Positions 30,356 through 41,533 of a DNA stretch of 64,000 bases are shown piece after piece (within the stretch, counting starts at the first letter, position 1; the number at the start of each line of letters is the position of its first letter). Below the pieces are notes generated by a model. The model was not told where the DNA came from. It made no database searches and was given only the letters and a program-made list of their open reading frames with translations. Location of the stretch: positions 1-64,000 of the forward strand of contig CDRNVI010000190.1 of the NCBI GenBank assembly GCA_977017575.1, read 5' to 3'. Source of the DNA: Paramoeba atlantica (taxonomy: Eukaryota; Discosea). The position numbers and the translations under genes are program-made.

Positions 30356-31494
30356 ATGGACGACGAAGAAAGGCAAATGTATGAGCACTTAGAGACACAA
30401 CAGTCTCGGGACTTCAATCCCTACACTGATTGTCGGATGTATGAAACTGAGTTCCCTGACACAGACGATCTTGTCATGGTTCGGGTGACTCGAGTGACAG
30501 ACATCGGTGCCTATGTGATGTTGTTGGAGTATAATAACAAAGTTGGAACTCCTTTTTTGAATTCTTTTTCCTTTTTCTCATTTCCTCTAAGAGATTGTTA
30601 CAAAAATAGGAAGGAATCATTTTGCTTTCCAATCTTTCTCGAAAACGTATCCGTTCTGTGAACAAACATATTCGTGTTGGTAAAATTGAGGTGCTCCAAG
30701 TTCTTCGTGTTGATACTGATAAAGGATACATTGATTTGTCAAAGAAGTTAATCCAGAAAGATGATATTGGATTGTGTGAAGAACGTTTCAAAAAATCCAA
30801 AACTGTCCACAGTATTTTGAGCAGAGTTTCCCAAAACAATTCGTTCCCTCTTCTTGAGTTGTACGAAAAAGTTGGTTGGCCTCTTTCCCGAAAGTTTGGA
30901 CACGCTTTGGAAGCTTTTCAGGCAATGGTCCAAGACGAAACAATTGTTTCTACCTTCGATATTCCCCAAGAAGTGAAAGATGATTTGTTGAAATTGGTCA
31001 AACATCGATTGGCCATTCACCCAGTCAAAGTCCAAGCGGAAGTCGAGGTTTTTTGTTTCTTTCAATTTTTTTTTTTTCACTATTTTGGTTTTTCGATTCA
31101 AAATTGAAATTTCATACTGATCAAAAACCTTCTCTTTTATATCAAATTAGGTGACTTGTTTCACTCCTGAGGGGATTGAAGCAATTAAAATCGCCCTCAA
31201 GGCAGGACTTGAAAAGGGATCGGAACAAGACTTTCCTGTCAAAATTCAACTCTTTTCCACACCGACCTATCTTGTCTATATTACGACACCTGATAAAACC
31301 CATGGAATTAACACATTAGAAGGGATACTTGAGGCAATTCAGAAAAATATTGAGGCACAAGGAGGAAACTTTTCTATGAAGAGTGAGGTAAATACTTTCT
31401 TTTAATTTTTTTTTCTGATCAGTTTTTTTTTTTTGAGAAAGAACTAACCCACCATTTTTTCCCCCCCCTCCAGCCACAAGTGATCCAAGTCTAA
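30356..31494 (+). CDS. EIF2S1: Translation initiation factor eIF2 subunit alpha
   Basis: Four exons; start MDDEERQMYEHL, end MKSEPQVIQV. It delivers initiator tRNA as part of eIF2 and is the target of stress kinases. S1 domain blocks are DDLVMVRVTRVTDIGAYVMLLEY, then after an intron EGIILLSNLSRKRIRSVNK. The Ser in SNLSRKR is the regulatory phosphorylation site (Ser51 in human), with its RxRIRS context preserved. GYIDLSKKL follows. The helical and C-terminal alpha/beta domains (EKVGWPLSRKFGHALEAFQ, FSTPTYLVYITTPDK) are complete. Intron 1 begins GTTGGA. The gene pairs functionally with the eIF2B-gamma gene at 13.2-15.1 kb, which recycles eIF2. Confidence 0.95.
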
Positions 31495-31690
31495 ACACAA
31501 AACCAAGATATATAAATTACTGTCATTTTCAAAAAGACTCTTGATTTATTTTTGTAGTCTCATTTTTTTTTTTTGAAAGAAAACGTTCCATCCCACCACC
31601 AATTTTCTACAAAAATCACCAAATTATTTACAAAATAATATTATTCTTATTATTTACACCAAAAGAAAGCTTTTTTTTCTTTCTGGATCA

Positions 31691-34600
31691 TCAGTTTGGA
31701 TTAAAAGACTCATCAAACTCATAATCAGATGAGAGTGGCAGAGGAGTTGTTCCCTTTCGAAAATCTTTAAAGCAACTTTCTTTTGGTTCTTTTGTGAATA
31801 AGGGACCAGATGGGTCAAACTCAGTGGTTATTTTCAACACAGTGACACATTCCTTGAAAAGTGGAAGAGAAGAGAATTAATTAAAAAAAAGAAAAGGAAA
31901 GAAACAAAAAAAAAATAGAAAAAAAGAAGTAAAAACCGTTTTTTTCTCAAGAACTTGTTGCAAATGTTTTGGTGCTTCACGAGGACCATAGGCTAACAAA
32001 AAATGGGCTGCCTCATTCCTCTCCGTCTTTTCATTCCATTTCACATACGAAATAACAATTTTCCCGAAATTTCTCTCACTAAAACGAATTAAAAAGGTGC
32101 CTCTTTCTTCGTAAGACAGGAGGAGGTCCGCTTCTTTTCGAGTGATAAATCCGAGGACAAGACCTTTCATCCAAAGAGAATGAAAGGGCAATTGATGGCG
32201 AATACGACGACATGCTAATCCAAACCAATTCCAAAAATCATCATAATCTTCTTTACTGATCTTCTTCTTATTTTGAAATCGAGTTTTGGCCAAAAAATTC
32301 AAATCGTTAATCGAAAGAGGGCGTTCTGGCTTGACCATATCTTGTCTTGTTGAACGAATAAAATGGGATTGAATGAGATTCGCAAGATGTTCGAATGTGA
32401 TTTTATCCTTATCGAAAGCCTTGATCTTCATTAATAATCCCTCAGAATCACCCCATTGACTTTCATTTGTAATCACCACAAAAGGAGCAGAGGGAGGGCT
32501 TCGAATGGAGACTAAAGTTCCGTACTTATCCTCTGTCATAAATCGAACACGAACGGTAAAAAATAAATGAGCAATATTCAAACGAGTAGGTTTCGCGAAC
32601 TTCAAATCATAAAATGTTGCAAATCCCTCTTCGTCAAGAGATCGTTCCCCAGCAACAAAAACTTCCTCTCCTTTCTTTGAATCTTCTGAAACAACTTCTG
32701 CTGTCACTTTTGACTCCGTTGAATAGCATACCTTTCAAAAAAAAAAGGAAGTGAGTGATGATCAGAACACTCCTGAAAATTTAAAAAAACACACATCCAC
32801 ACACAGATAAAAAGAGGAAAAGAAACCTTGGAAGCAGTCAACAGTCGAACAAGGGTTGGTTCTTCATGCTCTCCATCCGCACCAGAAACTGTTGTCCCTA
32901 AAATTTTGCGAGTTAAGATTTTTTGAAAGAAAGAGAGAAGGAATTATTTTTTGTGTTATGTTAAAAGAGGGGATAAAAGTTCTAAAAAGCAAACCTTTCT
33001 TGATCGGCTTAGGAAAAGGCTGTTTGGCTATCACAAGCTTGGCAATACAATGAACATCAGTAGATCGTTTCTTTAAATGATCTAACTCTAATTCATACAG
33101 CTCTAATTGCTCCAATTCCAAGCGAAGATCTCTTTCAAGACAATTTGCTTCTTGAATGGTAAAAGGCATCAAAATGGATGACCTCAACAACGACGAACAT
33201 TTGTTTAAACAATCGCTGATGTATGAACGAGCCTTTGAATGCATTGCTACTAGCTTCATTGAATCATTTTTTCCAATCCTCGGATTCACTGGTGTTTGTT
33301 TTTGTTTTGTTCGAAGATCAGACATAAAAGGTTTGATCACTTCATTGTAGCTTTTGTACAACTCATTTAAGTCATAGACAGCGCTTGGTAAAATTTTCCA
33401 GTGATGATGTTGGGGAAAATAATAGGGGTTTTGAGTTTGACTTGAAGAAGAAGAAGAAGAAGAAGATGCTGATGATGATGATGGCGAAGGGGAAGGAGAT
33501 GGGATAGGAGAATGTAACATTGTCCCTCCCCCGTTTGGAATTTGAACAGAACGTCCATGATCTGTTGGAGAAGCGGAATACATGGAAGTGGAGGATCTTG
33601 TTGGGTATCTATTTTGCTGGACTGGATTACTTGTTGTCCCAGAAGATGTTGATGTGTTTGGGGTGGTAACTGAGACAGGAACTGACGTGAGAGTGAGAGT
33701 TGGGGGAGGTGGAGCTTGTGATAGGGACTGCGAGCTGTTTGAAGGGAGAGGTGAACGAAAGGTTGTGGATTTAGGCTGCTGGGATGTTCCTTCTTTTGCG
33801 GCTAAAGCAGCAGCTCTTGTCATCGGTCGCGAAAAAGGACTTTGATATAAAATTATTTAGTCTCAAAAAAAAAAAAAGACAATACAAAAAGAAAAAGAAA
33901 TAACATTGAATAAACAAGTAAAAAAAAGAAAAAAAAACTTGTCTCGAAGAGCGGACCGATCCTCTTGGTCCTCTTTCTTAACGGTTTCTTGGTCTAACTT
34001 CAACTTTTCCTTTCCTGCTCCATAGGATGTTTGCGGCTGAAAAGAACCTTCATCAACCTGGAGAGAGGATGGGGAAGCAGTAATCGAAGGGGAGGCAGAG
34101 AGGGATAACTCCGAATTTTCCAAGTTCATGAGCTGAGAAGAAGTTAAGACAATACCGGGTGGAACGCCACTCTTCATCTGTTCGAGAAACGCTTGCCATT
34201 CCTGCGGAGGGGGAGCATTCCAGCCATCGCTCAATGTGAGAGCACCACCACTTGTTGTTAAAGCAGGAGAATTTGAACTTGTTCGTAAAAAGTCGGAAAA
34301 ATCGATATTTCTTGAGGGTGATAATTTGTCTTCTACAAAAAGAAGATGAACACAAAAAAGAACGGGATTAAAAGAACAAAAAAAAAACAGAAAAATCAGA
34401 AAAGAAGGGGAGAAAAGAGAGAGAGAGAGAGAAAATTTCATACGTGGAGTTTGTGGTGGATTTAAACTTTCCCCATCAGATCCTTCAAAGCCTGTTTTTG
34501 TATGAAGTTCAGTCAGCCAGACTTGCCAAACTTGTCCCCTTCTTATCATCTCTCTCCCCCTTCTTTTTCCACACACACACACAAAACACCTTTGTTAAAG

Positions 34601-34740
34601 ACTAAAGAAAAGGACTTACGTCGAGCTTTTTTTGCTGGAGGAGGAAACCAAGACTTATTTTCTTCTTCACCCACATCACTTGATTTCAAAAACCCTCGCC
34701 ACTCACTGCTCCCCGAAAGGGGGCCCTCACCATTCATCAT
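31691..34740 (-). CDS. STAT transcription factor (SH2 domain, C-terminal Tyr)
   Basis: About seven exons from MMNGEGPLSGSS (ATG 34738-34740) to a TGA at 31691. A long Ser/Thr/Pro-rich N-terminus is followed by a helical region (LPSAVYDLNELYKSYNEVI to LELEQLELYELELDHLKK) that fits the STAT coiled coil. AKLVIAKQPFPKP and the next exons match the start of the STAT DNA-binding domain. ITNESQWGDSEGLLM leads into the linker (DDFWNWFGLACRRIRH). The SH2 domain is WMKGLVLGFITRKEADLLL with GTFLIRFSERNFGKIVISYV, including the phosphotyrosine-binding Arg. Near the end SSDYEFDESF offers the Tyr expected to be phosphorylated for dimerisation. STATs of this build are known from dictyostelids. It is divergent from the next gene by 343 bases and convergent with eIF2alpha. 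Confidence 0.88.
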
Positions 34741-35083
34741 AATCACGTTCAAGGAACAAACAATAAAGCAACAAAAAAACGTTTCAAAAAACCAAAAAAG
34801 AAAAAGACAAATTCAAAAAACCAACAAAGGAAGAACAACAACAAAAAAAAAAGAAAAGAACAACAAAAAAAAAAACAGACACAAAAACCAAACCCAAAGG
34901 GGAAGTTGTGAAAATAAAAAAAAATAAGAGGCTCAAAAAAAGGAACAAACGAAGAAAAAGACGAGAGAAAAAAAAAATAAAAAAACGTCAAAACGAATTA
35001 CGATGTTTTTTGACGTTTTTTAGCTTTTTTTGGGTTGCGAAAACCTTTTCGTTTTTGAGCTGAATTTGTTTTGTCTGGGAAAA
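34741..35083. other. Intergenic region between STAT and the Tim17-like gene
   Basis: 343 bases between divergent starts, almost entirely A-rich (plus strand) with CAAAAAAAG-type blocks. No motif can be assigned. Confidence 0.35.
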
Positions 35084-35936
35084 ATGGGGGAAGAGAAAGG
35101 ATGGAGAGAAGTCGTTGAGAGGGGATCATATTTTTTTTCAAAAGAAAAGATTTTTGAAAGTTCCCCAATCAACACACTTTCAAAAGTGGAAGAAGATGAT
35201 GAGAGTGGGGCGGAGGGAACCACTTTGGTCAAGCGCAAGTGGGTTTGGTCAAAAGACCAATGGCAAACAAGGGCTCTCCCTCTTGTTAAAACTCTTTTTT
35301 GTTTTGGTGGTTTGGCTGGTGCTGTTGTTGGTATTCGCAGGTTTTTTTTTCATATTTTTATCTTTTTAAAAGAAAAAAATTCTCGTCTTGTTGTCTCAGA
35401 CAAAAAAGAGAGGTCAACTTTATGGGTTACATCGCCAAATGGGAAATAAAGACACCCAAATGATGAGTCGAGGACGTTTTATTCTTAATTGTATGGCCAT
35501 TGAAGGAACTCGCACATCTCTCATCATGGCAGTCAAGTGGCCTTTCTTAGCGACTTCGTTTTTGACAACTCAGGTCTGTTTTTTTTCTTTCTCAAAGGAA
35601 AAAGGAGAAACAACAAAACCCATCCATTTTGAATTCGAATCAAGAAAATAAGCTCATGATTTATTTTTTTTTCCTTTGCAGATTGGAATGGAAGCGATCA
35701 GAGAAGTTGATGACTACAAAAATGGAATGGTTGCTGGTTCAGTTGTCCTTTCAATGTTTGCTTTCCCTTCCACTGGATGGATGGGTTCTGTTGCCGGAAT
35801 TTTCTTTGGCGCTCCTTTTGGGGCAATAGCCAGACCCTTGTTCTCTGGTTTTTCTCAATGGCGAGCTGATTGTTTGGATGATTTTTTGAACTCTTTTTTG
35901 TCTAAACAGAGCCAAAACATTGAAGAAGAAGAATAG
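35084..35936 (+). CDS. Small multi-pass membrane protein, possibly Tim17/22/23-like
   Basis: Three exons starting MGEEKGWREVVERG. The first join reads GIRR|GQLYGLHRQMGN if the donor is at 35341 and the acceptor is just before AGGTCAAC. It ends NIEEEE with TAG at 35934-35936. The first hydrophobic segment (LPLVKTLFCFGGLAGAVVGIRR) and the last (KNGMVAGSVVLSMFAF, then GWMGSVAGIFFGAPFGA) carry glycine spacing like Tim17-family helices. The RGRFILNCMAIEGTRTSLIM middle block also suits that family. It may therefore be a mitochondrial inner-membrane or TIMMDC1-like protein. Similarity is weak by eye, and an unrelated glycine-zipper membrane protein is possible. Confidence 0.45.
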
Positions 35937-36005
35937 CTTTCTGTTTTCAAACTTTCCCTCCCCAAACTTTGATAGATCAAAAACATATATTGAGAGCTCC
36001 CAATG

Positions 36006-36011
36006 AATAAA
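36006..36011 (+). promoter_or_regulatory. Poly(A) signal of the Tim17-like gene
   Basis: AATAAA about 70 bases past the TAG stop. Confidence 0.45.
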
Positions 36012-36156
36012 GAGACATGGGATTCAGTTCTCCATTCCTTTCGACAATCTCATTATTCCTCGAAAGCAACAGTTTTCGTTTCGAAAAAATAGAGCCCCAA
36101 AAATTATTTAAGGCTTGGAGCGCACACTTTTCAAGTCAAGAAAAGAGAGAGAGGAG

Positions 36157-38967
36157 ATGAGCTCCAGTTCAAGTTCAGAGTCAGACTCTGATTTTGAACC
36201 ACCCCAGAGACCTCTAAAACGAAGTCTTGGGGGTGAAGAGAAACCTGTTGTTGGAACTGTGGGAGTTGGAGGTGAACGGAAAGAAGGAGGAGGGTTCCAA
36301 AGTTTGAAACCGAAACTGGATAATTTGAAAAGAAAAGGAGAGGAGAGGTATCGTGAGTTAAAGAGGAAAGGTGAAGATTTAAGACAGAGGGGATACTTGA
36401 GGAAAAGATTTTTCTTTATTCCCCTTGGGATTCTTCTTTTGCTTGCTTTTCTTCGGACAAGGGACGTGAAAAGGTATTTGTTCTCTTTCATTCACTTTTC
36501 TGATTCCCACTGATTCCCCTCCCATCACAACACACCCTTTTCTTTGTCAAAGAATTATTGGGGTTTAAAATCATAAAAAGAAATGAATCTTTTCGTTCTT
36601 CCTCCCCCAAACCTCAAACTTCAGAATGAATGTGAAAGAAAAGAAAAGAAGTTTGACCATTTTTTTTTTAGTGGGCTGGAAAACTCCAGAGAATTTGTTA
36701 AAAATGTGTTACCTCAGCCTGCTCCTCTCCGCCCTGGTGAAGAGCTTGGTTCATCTTTTCCCTTTTTTTTCTTTTCCTCTCTGATCAATTCTGACAGTCC
36801 CAAATAGCTGCAAAGGGAGCAAAACCAAAGTACCCAGTTTTGATGATTCCTGGTGTCATTAGTGGGGGTTTGGAGCTTTGGAAAGGAGAAAGGTTTTCTC
36901 GTTCATATTTTTTCTGTCCCTGTTAAAGGGATGATCTATTTATCAATCTGGAAATAGTTGTGCTTCTCATTTATTTCGTAAGAGGATATGGGGAGGAATG
37001 GCAATGGCCAAAGAGTTAATATCCAATCTTGATTGTTGGGAGCGGATGATGCGACTTGATCCAAAGACAGGTTAGTTTCCCAAACTTTATTCTTTTTTTT
37101 GCGACCATTATTCATTCTTTTACCACTCAGGATTAGACCCAGAAGGAATTAAAGTTCGAGGAGCTGTGGGGTTAGGAGCAGCTGATTACCTCTTTCCCGG
37201 ATTTTGGGTTTGGGCGAGGGTGAATTTTTCTTTTTATTCTCTCGATTTTTTATTATTCCTGATCCTTTTTTTTTGGGGGGGGGGGGTAGGTTATCGAAAA
37301 CTTGGGAGATCTTGGCTATGATTCAAATCAGATCGATTTAATTGGGTTTGATTGGCGTCTTTCTTTCCAAAATAGTGAAAAGAGGGATCTCCTAATGACT
37401 AAGGTTTGTGTGATGAATGAAGATATGTTAATTGATGGGTGTTAAATTTTTGCTGAAAAAAGACTTTCTTGTTGTGTTTTAGATTAAGCGAGCAATTGAA
37501 ATCCTGCGACAAACAATGGGTGAAAAAGTAGTTGTTGTGAGTCATTCAATGGGAAGTAATCTGTTCTACCACTTCATGAAATGGGTTGAGAGTGATGAGG
37601 GAGGTCAAGGGGGAGATCGTTGGGTTGATGAAAATGTTCAGAGTATATAATTTTCTTTCTTTCTTTCTTTTGTTGTTTCTTTTTGATTTATTTTTGTTTT
37701 GTCAGCGTTTGTGAGTATTGGGGGGTCTTTTCTCGGTTCACCAAAAGCCTATGCTGCTCTCCTTTCCGGTGAAATGAAAGATACCGCAATGTTGGGAAAA
37801 GGAGCAGTTCTTGTTGATCAATATGTCCCTAAAACAGATCGTGTCAAGATTATGAGAACCTTTCACAGTTTGATGAACTTGCTACCGAAAGGGGGATCTG
37901 CTCTTTGGGGGAATACCTCTTATGCACCAGATGATATTGGATGGCCATTAGAATCAAGCAACAAGATAACCGATAACGAAGAGACAAATTGTGTTGATGA
38001 ATTTGGATCCTTGGGGAATTTTTTGCAGATCAACAAGGGAAAGTGCAAAAAAGATTATTCAATCGAAGAGTCGTTAGAATTACTGTTAGATATTGGCGGT
38101 GAACATTTTCAAAATATGTATCAGAAACAGTATGCGCAAGATGGTGTTGTGTTGGATTTTGGGAAAGACGGAAAGACGGAGCCATCTTCCTGGGGAAATC
38201 CCCTTGCAAGCCCGCTTCCTTTCGCCCCAAATCTGACGGTTCATTGTTGGTATGGAATTAGCAAATTAACCGAACGTAATTATAATTATCGACCAGTTTC
38301 TGGAAGTGGATTCTTTTTCGGCAAGAAAAATACGCCAACTGAAGAAGAAGAAGATATTGGGCCAGGAGATGACTCTTGTACAAATACTGATGAAAATCAG
38401 CAGGATCTAAATGAAAGTGAGAGTCCTCGAAATTGCCAATTTTCGAAAAAGAAGGGAAGTTCTGAGGGAAATGATGTGTTTTATGAAATTGATATTGATT
38501 CAAAAGGGAGCCCTCAATGTGAGCGTGCGAGTGGAGTTGGTACAAGCGATGGTGATGGGACAGTCCCTCTTGTGAGTCTTGGGTATATGTGTGTGAAGGT
38601 TAGTTATTGTTCTTCTCAACTCCTTTTGATTCAAACCTATTTTTAAATCCCTTCCTTTTTTATTTTTTCGTCTGTGTTTTGAAATAACTTGGTTTTGTTT
38701 ATTTTGATTTAGGGATGGAGAGATTCCCAATTACCTTTCAACCCTGGAAAGGCAAAAGTTGTCACCAAAGAATACATCGATTCTCGTGGGACTTTCAAAG
38801 AAGACGGTTTTGATTTTCGAGGGAAAAAGAGCGGTGATCATGTTGATATTATGGGAAATCACGCGATGATCAGTGATTTGTTGAACGTGGTGAGCGGTTT
38901 TGAGGAAGTACATGAAGCAGTTTACTCGAAGATTCATGAAATTGCTGAAAGGGTGCATTTAAAATAG
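36157..38967 (+). CDS. Phospholipid:diacylglycerol acyltransferase (LCAT/PDAT family)
   Basis: About eight exons; start MSSSSSSESDSDFEP, end ERVHLK with TAG at 38965-38967. It transfers an acyl group from a phospholipid to diacylglycerol to make triacylglycerol, acting at the ER. A basic cytosolic N-terminus precedes one membrane anchor (FFFIPLGILLLLAFL). The lumenal alpha/beta-hydrolase follows: YPVLMIPGVISGGLE, WGGMAMAKEL (lid region), GLDPEGIKVRGAVGL, DLIGFDWRLS, and the nucleophile elbow VVSHSMGSN. The catalytic Asp lies in GDGTVPLVSLGYM and the catalytic His in SGDHVDIMGN. The triad is complete. An acidic loop (EEEEDIGPGDD) near 38.35 kb is probably a lineage insert. Confidence 0.9.
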
Positions 38968-39138
38968 TTTTTTTTTGTTGTTGAGAAAGGACATTTGAGG
39001 AATTTTCAGAGAATAATAGCTCTTCCAATCCAAGAGTATGTGAAAAACTTTTGATTTGGTTCTTTTTTTTTTTTCCTTCCTTGTTTTCTAAAAGCCACAA
39101 AGAAAGGGGATACACTTTTTGTCCAACAAATGTGCCCT

Positions 39139-40096
39139 CTAATCTCTTTTCGCTGGTTTGAAATTCTGAAAGGAGAAGAAAATTAATTCACAGAGGCATA
39201 AAAAGGTCAGAGAGAAAGAAACCTTCCCAAATAAGCTTTCTTCTCGTTCTTTGACACCCTGAAAGGAAATATAGTTTTCAAAAAAAAGAATTTTCACAAA
39301 TTTTCAATTGATTAAACTACCTTTGAACTCGTTGCAGCAGCAAAACGTGCTTCCCAAACTTCCCATCCAGGGTTCCCTGAGAGGCTGTTCTTTCTTTTTC
39401 AATAATTGTCAAATTGTTGAAAAATAAGTAAATTGAAACTCAATTATTCTGATCAGGGCATTTTGCATGATGCTGTCATAAATCTGACTCAAACCTTCTT
39501 CTCCAATTTGATTGTCCCAAAGACTATCCCAAAATTTTGTCAAAAAGATTTTGATTTCGAAAGTGAAGAGAGAATAATTACAAAAGACGAAGAAGAGATT
39601 GGTTTTGAAGAATTTCTTTTGCAAGAGCAGCTGCGGTAAGGTCCCCAACTTGATTTTTACTGAAACTACATTGAAGAAGTGAGTCAAAAAAAGAGAAAGA
39701 AAGGAAGAAGACGAAATTTGGAACTGGATTGCTTTCAGGTTAGGGAGGAGGGGGAGGGCTTCAATAATTCGAATGGCCTTCTCATCATCAAGATTTTGAT
39801 TATACAAACTTTGTTCAATTTTTTAGACAGGTTATCAGGGAAAAAAGAGAGAGATGGAAAGGGGGAGGACTTGATTTGGTTGATCTCGTGAGAAAATTTT
39901 TTCATTGCTTCGATGAAAATGTCAATATCTTCGAGACTTTTTCCCCTTTTTAACCTGCCAAATTCATTCCAGAACAATCAATTTTTGGGAATCAAAAGAA
40001 ATGATGAGATCAAAAATTTCGAAACTTGAGAGTCTTGGCGGTACTGAGTACCCAAGAAGATCCCTCGCCCAATTGCTCTTGGTGATTGAATGCCAT
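39139..40096 (-). CDS. LRR (ribonuclease-inhibitor type) protein with KPAKRD tail, copy 1; may be decayed at its first exon
   Basis: Spliced gene parallel to copy 2. Blocks: MAFNHQEQLGEGSSWVLSTAKTL, then RGKSLEDIDIFIEAMKKFSHEINQI, NQNLDDEKAIRIIEALPLLPNLKAI, FSKNQVGDLTAAALAKEILQ, WDNQIGEEGLSQIYDSIMQ, and NPGWEVWEARFAAATSSK. The final small exons read GVKEREESLFGK|NFKPAKRD. The repeats follow the RI-type LRR pattern (LxxNxIGxxGxxxI), suggesting a protein-binding arc. Unlike copy 2, the expected first donor GTGAGC is TTGATC here. The first exon therefore cannot splice as in copy 2 and would run into a stop. A start at an internal Met (MKKFSHEINQ) or loss of function are both possible. Confidence 0.6.
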
Positions 40097-40402
40097 CACA
40101 CTTCCAGAACCTGGATCCTCAACTCCTCCGAAGATTGCTCCCTTCAGCAAACAAGAAAAAGAAAGAGAGGGGAGGAGAAAACTGTGACAGACTCAATTTT
40201 TCTCACCCTCCTTCGGAGAGTGCATTATTTAATTTTAATTTAATCTTGTTGTTGAGAAAGGATATTTGAGGAATTTTCAGAAAATATAGCTCTTTCAATC
40301 CAAAATTATGTGAAAAACTTTTGATTTGGTTCTTTTTTCCCCCCTTTTCTGAAAAAACCACAAAGAAAGGAGGACACTTTTTGTCCAACAAATAATTGTC
40401 CT

Positions 40403-41364
40403 CTAGTCTCTTTTCGCTGGTTTGAAATTCTGAGAGGAGAAGAAAATTAATTCACAAAGGGATAAAAGAGAAAAAGGTCAGAGAGAAACCGTCCCAAATG
40501 ACCTTATTTCTTCTCGTTCTTTGACACCCTGAAAGGAAATATAGTTTTCAAAAAAAATGAATTTTTTCACAAATTTTCAATTGATTAAAATACCTTTGGA
40601 CTCATTGCAGCAGCAAAACGGTCGTTCCAAACTTCCCATCCAGGGTTCCGTGAGAAGCTGTTCTTTCTTTTTCAATAATTGTCAAATTTTTGAAAAAAAA
40701 TAAGTAAATATGAAACTCAATTGTTCTGATCAGGGCATTTTGCATGATGCTGTCATAAATCTGACTCAAACCTTCTTCTCCAATTTGATTGTCCCAAAGA
40801 CTATCCCAAAATTTTGTCAAAAAGATTTTGATTCGCAAAAGTGAAGAGAGAATAATTACTAAACACGGATAAGAGATTGGTTTTGAAGGATTTCTTTTGC
40901 AAGAGCAGCTGCGGTAAGGTCCCCAACTTGATTTTTACTGAAACTACATTGAAGAAGTGAGCCAAAAAAGAGAAAGAAAGAAAATGAAATTTGGAACTGG
41001 ATTGATTTCAAGTCGGGTGTGAGGGAAAGGGCTTCAATAATTCGAATGGCCTTCTCATCATCAAGATTTTGATTAAACAAACTTTGTTTAATTTTTTAGA
41101 CAGGTTATCAGAGAGAGAGAAGTAAAAGAGATGAGAAGGGAGGAGGACTTGATTTGGTTGATCTCATGAGAAAATGTGTTCATTGCTTCGATAAAATTGT
41201 CAATATCTTCGAGACTTTTTCCCCTTTTTAACCTGCCAAATCGCAAATTCATTCCAGTACAATAATCAAAAGAAATGAGCTCACAAATTTCGAAACTCGA
41301 GAGTATTGGACTTCAATATCCAAGATGGAGACTTCTCCCCTTCACCAGATTTCGATGCTGCCAT
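40403..41364 (-). CDS. LRR (ribonuclease-inhibitor type) protein with KPAKRD tail, copy 2
   Basis: About eight small exons, roughly 200 residues. The start is MAASKSGEGEKSPSW (ATG 41362-41364). The first donor is GTGAGC and its acceptor GGCAG, giving RNLLKRGKSLEDIDNFIEA in frame. Then follow NQNLDDEKAIRIIEALSL, the join SI(H)FSKNQVGDLTAAALAKE, LIRVYLWDNQIGEEG, and NPGWEVWNDRFAAAMSPK. A last exon of eight codons encodes NFKPAKRD. LRR solenoids of this type bind proteins; the partner is unknown. It is divergent from the MDR gene by 170 bases. Together with copy 1 it forms a 1.25 kb tandem duplication. Confidence 0.65.
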
Positions 41365-41533
41365 CACGCTTCCAGAACCTGGAACCTCAACTCCTCCGAA
41401 GATTCAGCAAACAAGAAAAAGAAAGAGAGAGGGGAGAAGAAAACTGTGACAGACTCAAATTTTTTCTCTTTCCTTTTCACGTTCGTTCCTGCTGCTCGTT
41501 TTCGGGAAACGGCCTTTCTCAAACTCCCAAAAG

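Larger units (their letters stand above)
38977..41460. repeat. Tandem duplication of the LRR gene unit (~1.25 kb)
   Basis: The segments at about 38977-40240 and 40240-41460 align along their length. They share a 3' flank (GTTGTTGAGAAAGGA, then ATTTGAGGAATTTTCAGA), all exons and most intron sequence, with small indels. Introns are nearly as similar as exons, which implies a recent event. Confidence 0.85.

Noticed and set aside
33360-33560. Possible separate gene opposite the STAT N-terminus
   Set aside because: Reading frames there are shadows of Ser and Pro repeats in the STAT coding strand.
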